This document shows, in pieces, positions 5,814 through 5,941 of a stretch of 5,941 bases of DNA. The translations under genes and the position numbers were made by a program. Under the pieces are notes generated by a model. It made no database searches. It was not told where the DNA came from and saw only the letters and a program-made list of their open reading frames with translations. The DNA is from Bradyrhizobium sp. (lineage in GTDB: Bacteria > Pseudomonadota > Alphaproteobacteria > Rhizobiales > Xanthobacteraceae). Position 1 is the first letter of the stretch. Each line of letters begins with the position of its first letter. The stretch spans positions 1 through 5,941 of the forward strand of contig JACDAG010000649.1 of NCBI GenBank assembly GCA_013695565.1. Direction: 5' to 3'.

Positions 5814-5941
5814 ACAAGAGCGCAGGGCTGTCCCGGGAAAGGGGTCATGTGATTCAAATGACTCACTTTTGTCTTTTTGAGTCTCGACACTCGATAAATA
5901 CAAGAAGCTACTGTGCCCCAAGTGTTTGTTGCGACTCGCGA
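5814..5941. other. Non-coding, AT-richer end region, possible operon promoter
   Basis: No coding region or RNA gene can be supported. From about 5840 the sequence is clearly more AT-rich than the rest of the window, as expected for a promoter region serving the leftward liv operon or a gene beyond the edge. I found no convincing -35/-10 pair and no sigma-54 site with correct spacing on either strand, so no promoter is called. Confidence 0.35.
5860..5883. promoter_or_regulatory. Inverted repeat, possible operator
   Basis: Perfect 6-bp arms GACTCA (5860-5865) and TGAGTC (5878-5883) are separated by 12 AT-rich bases. A second, overlapping symmetry, GTCAT/ATGAC (5845-5849 and 5859-5863), lies just to the left. 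The spacing would suit a dimeric regulator, and the site is in the probable promoter region of the liv operon. Sites this short can arise by chance and no link to the MarR protein can be shown from the sequence. Confidence 0.25.

Noticed and set aside
5895..5925. Sigma-54 style site (GG...GC) on the minus strand around TTGGGGCACAGTAGC
   Set aside because: The spacing between GG and GC does not fit the required 10 bases and the flanking consensus is absent.

Overview
The window looks like chromosomal DNA of a GC-rich alphaproteobacterium of the Bradyrhizobium/Rhodopseudomonas group. The reasons are the HWE-type histidine kinase, the fused LivH-LivM permease, and intergenic repeats of the style common in Bradyrhizobium genomes. 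The assignment rests on sequence style and recollection, not on a search.

Left part (1-1135, + strand): a two-component pair. The 3' portion of a soluble HWE-family histidine kinase, whose start lies outside the window, is followed 23 bp later by a 124-residue stand-alone receiver protein. The kinase probably phosphorylates that receiver. No output domain is visible in either product.

Middle (1136-1707): a 572-bp convergent intergenic region with no credible gene. It holds two direct copies of a 161-bp element, 308 bp apart, about 94% identical (10 mismatches, no gaps). Each copy carries nested inverted repeats. These are perfect in the second copy and damaged in the first. A 36-bp GC-rich hairpin straddles the left edge of copy 2 only.

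Right part (1708-5601, - strand, transcribed right to left): a compact four-gene operon, livHM fusion - livG - livF - marR. The two junctions between transporter genes are 4-bp ATGA overlaps, and livF and marR meet either in a GTGA overlap or 29 bp apart, depending on the marR start. The products form the membrane and ATPase parts of a branched-chain amino acid-type (HAAT) ABC importer, plus a MarR-type repressor that probably senses the imported compound or its metabolite. No periplasmic binding protein gene is present in the window, so it must lie elsewhere.

Leader (5602-5941): a non-coding region upstream of the operon, containing a dense run of hairpins (5644-5813) and a more AT-rich stretch beyond it (about 5840-5941) where the operon promoter may lie.

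I see no clear new defence, mobile or catalytic system. The most unusual material is the non-coding repeat structure on either side of the operon and the MarR gene coupled to the end of a transporter operon.
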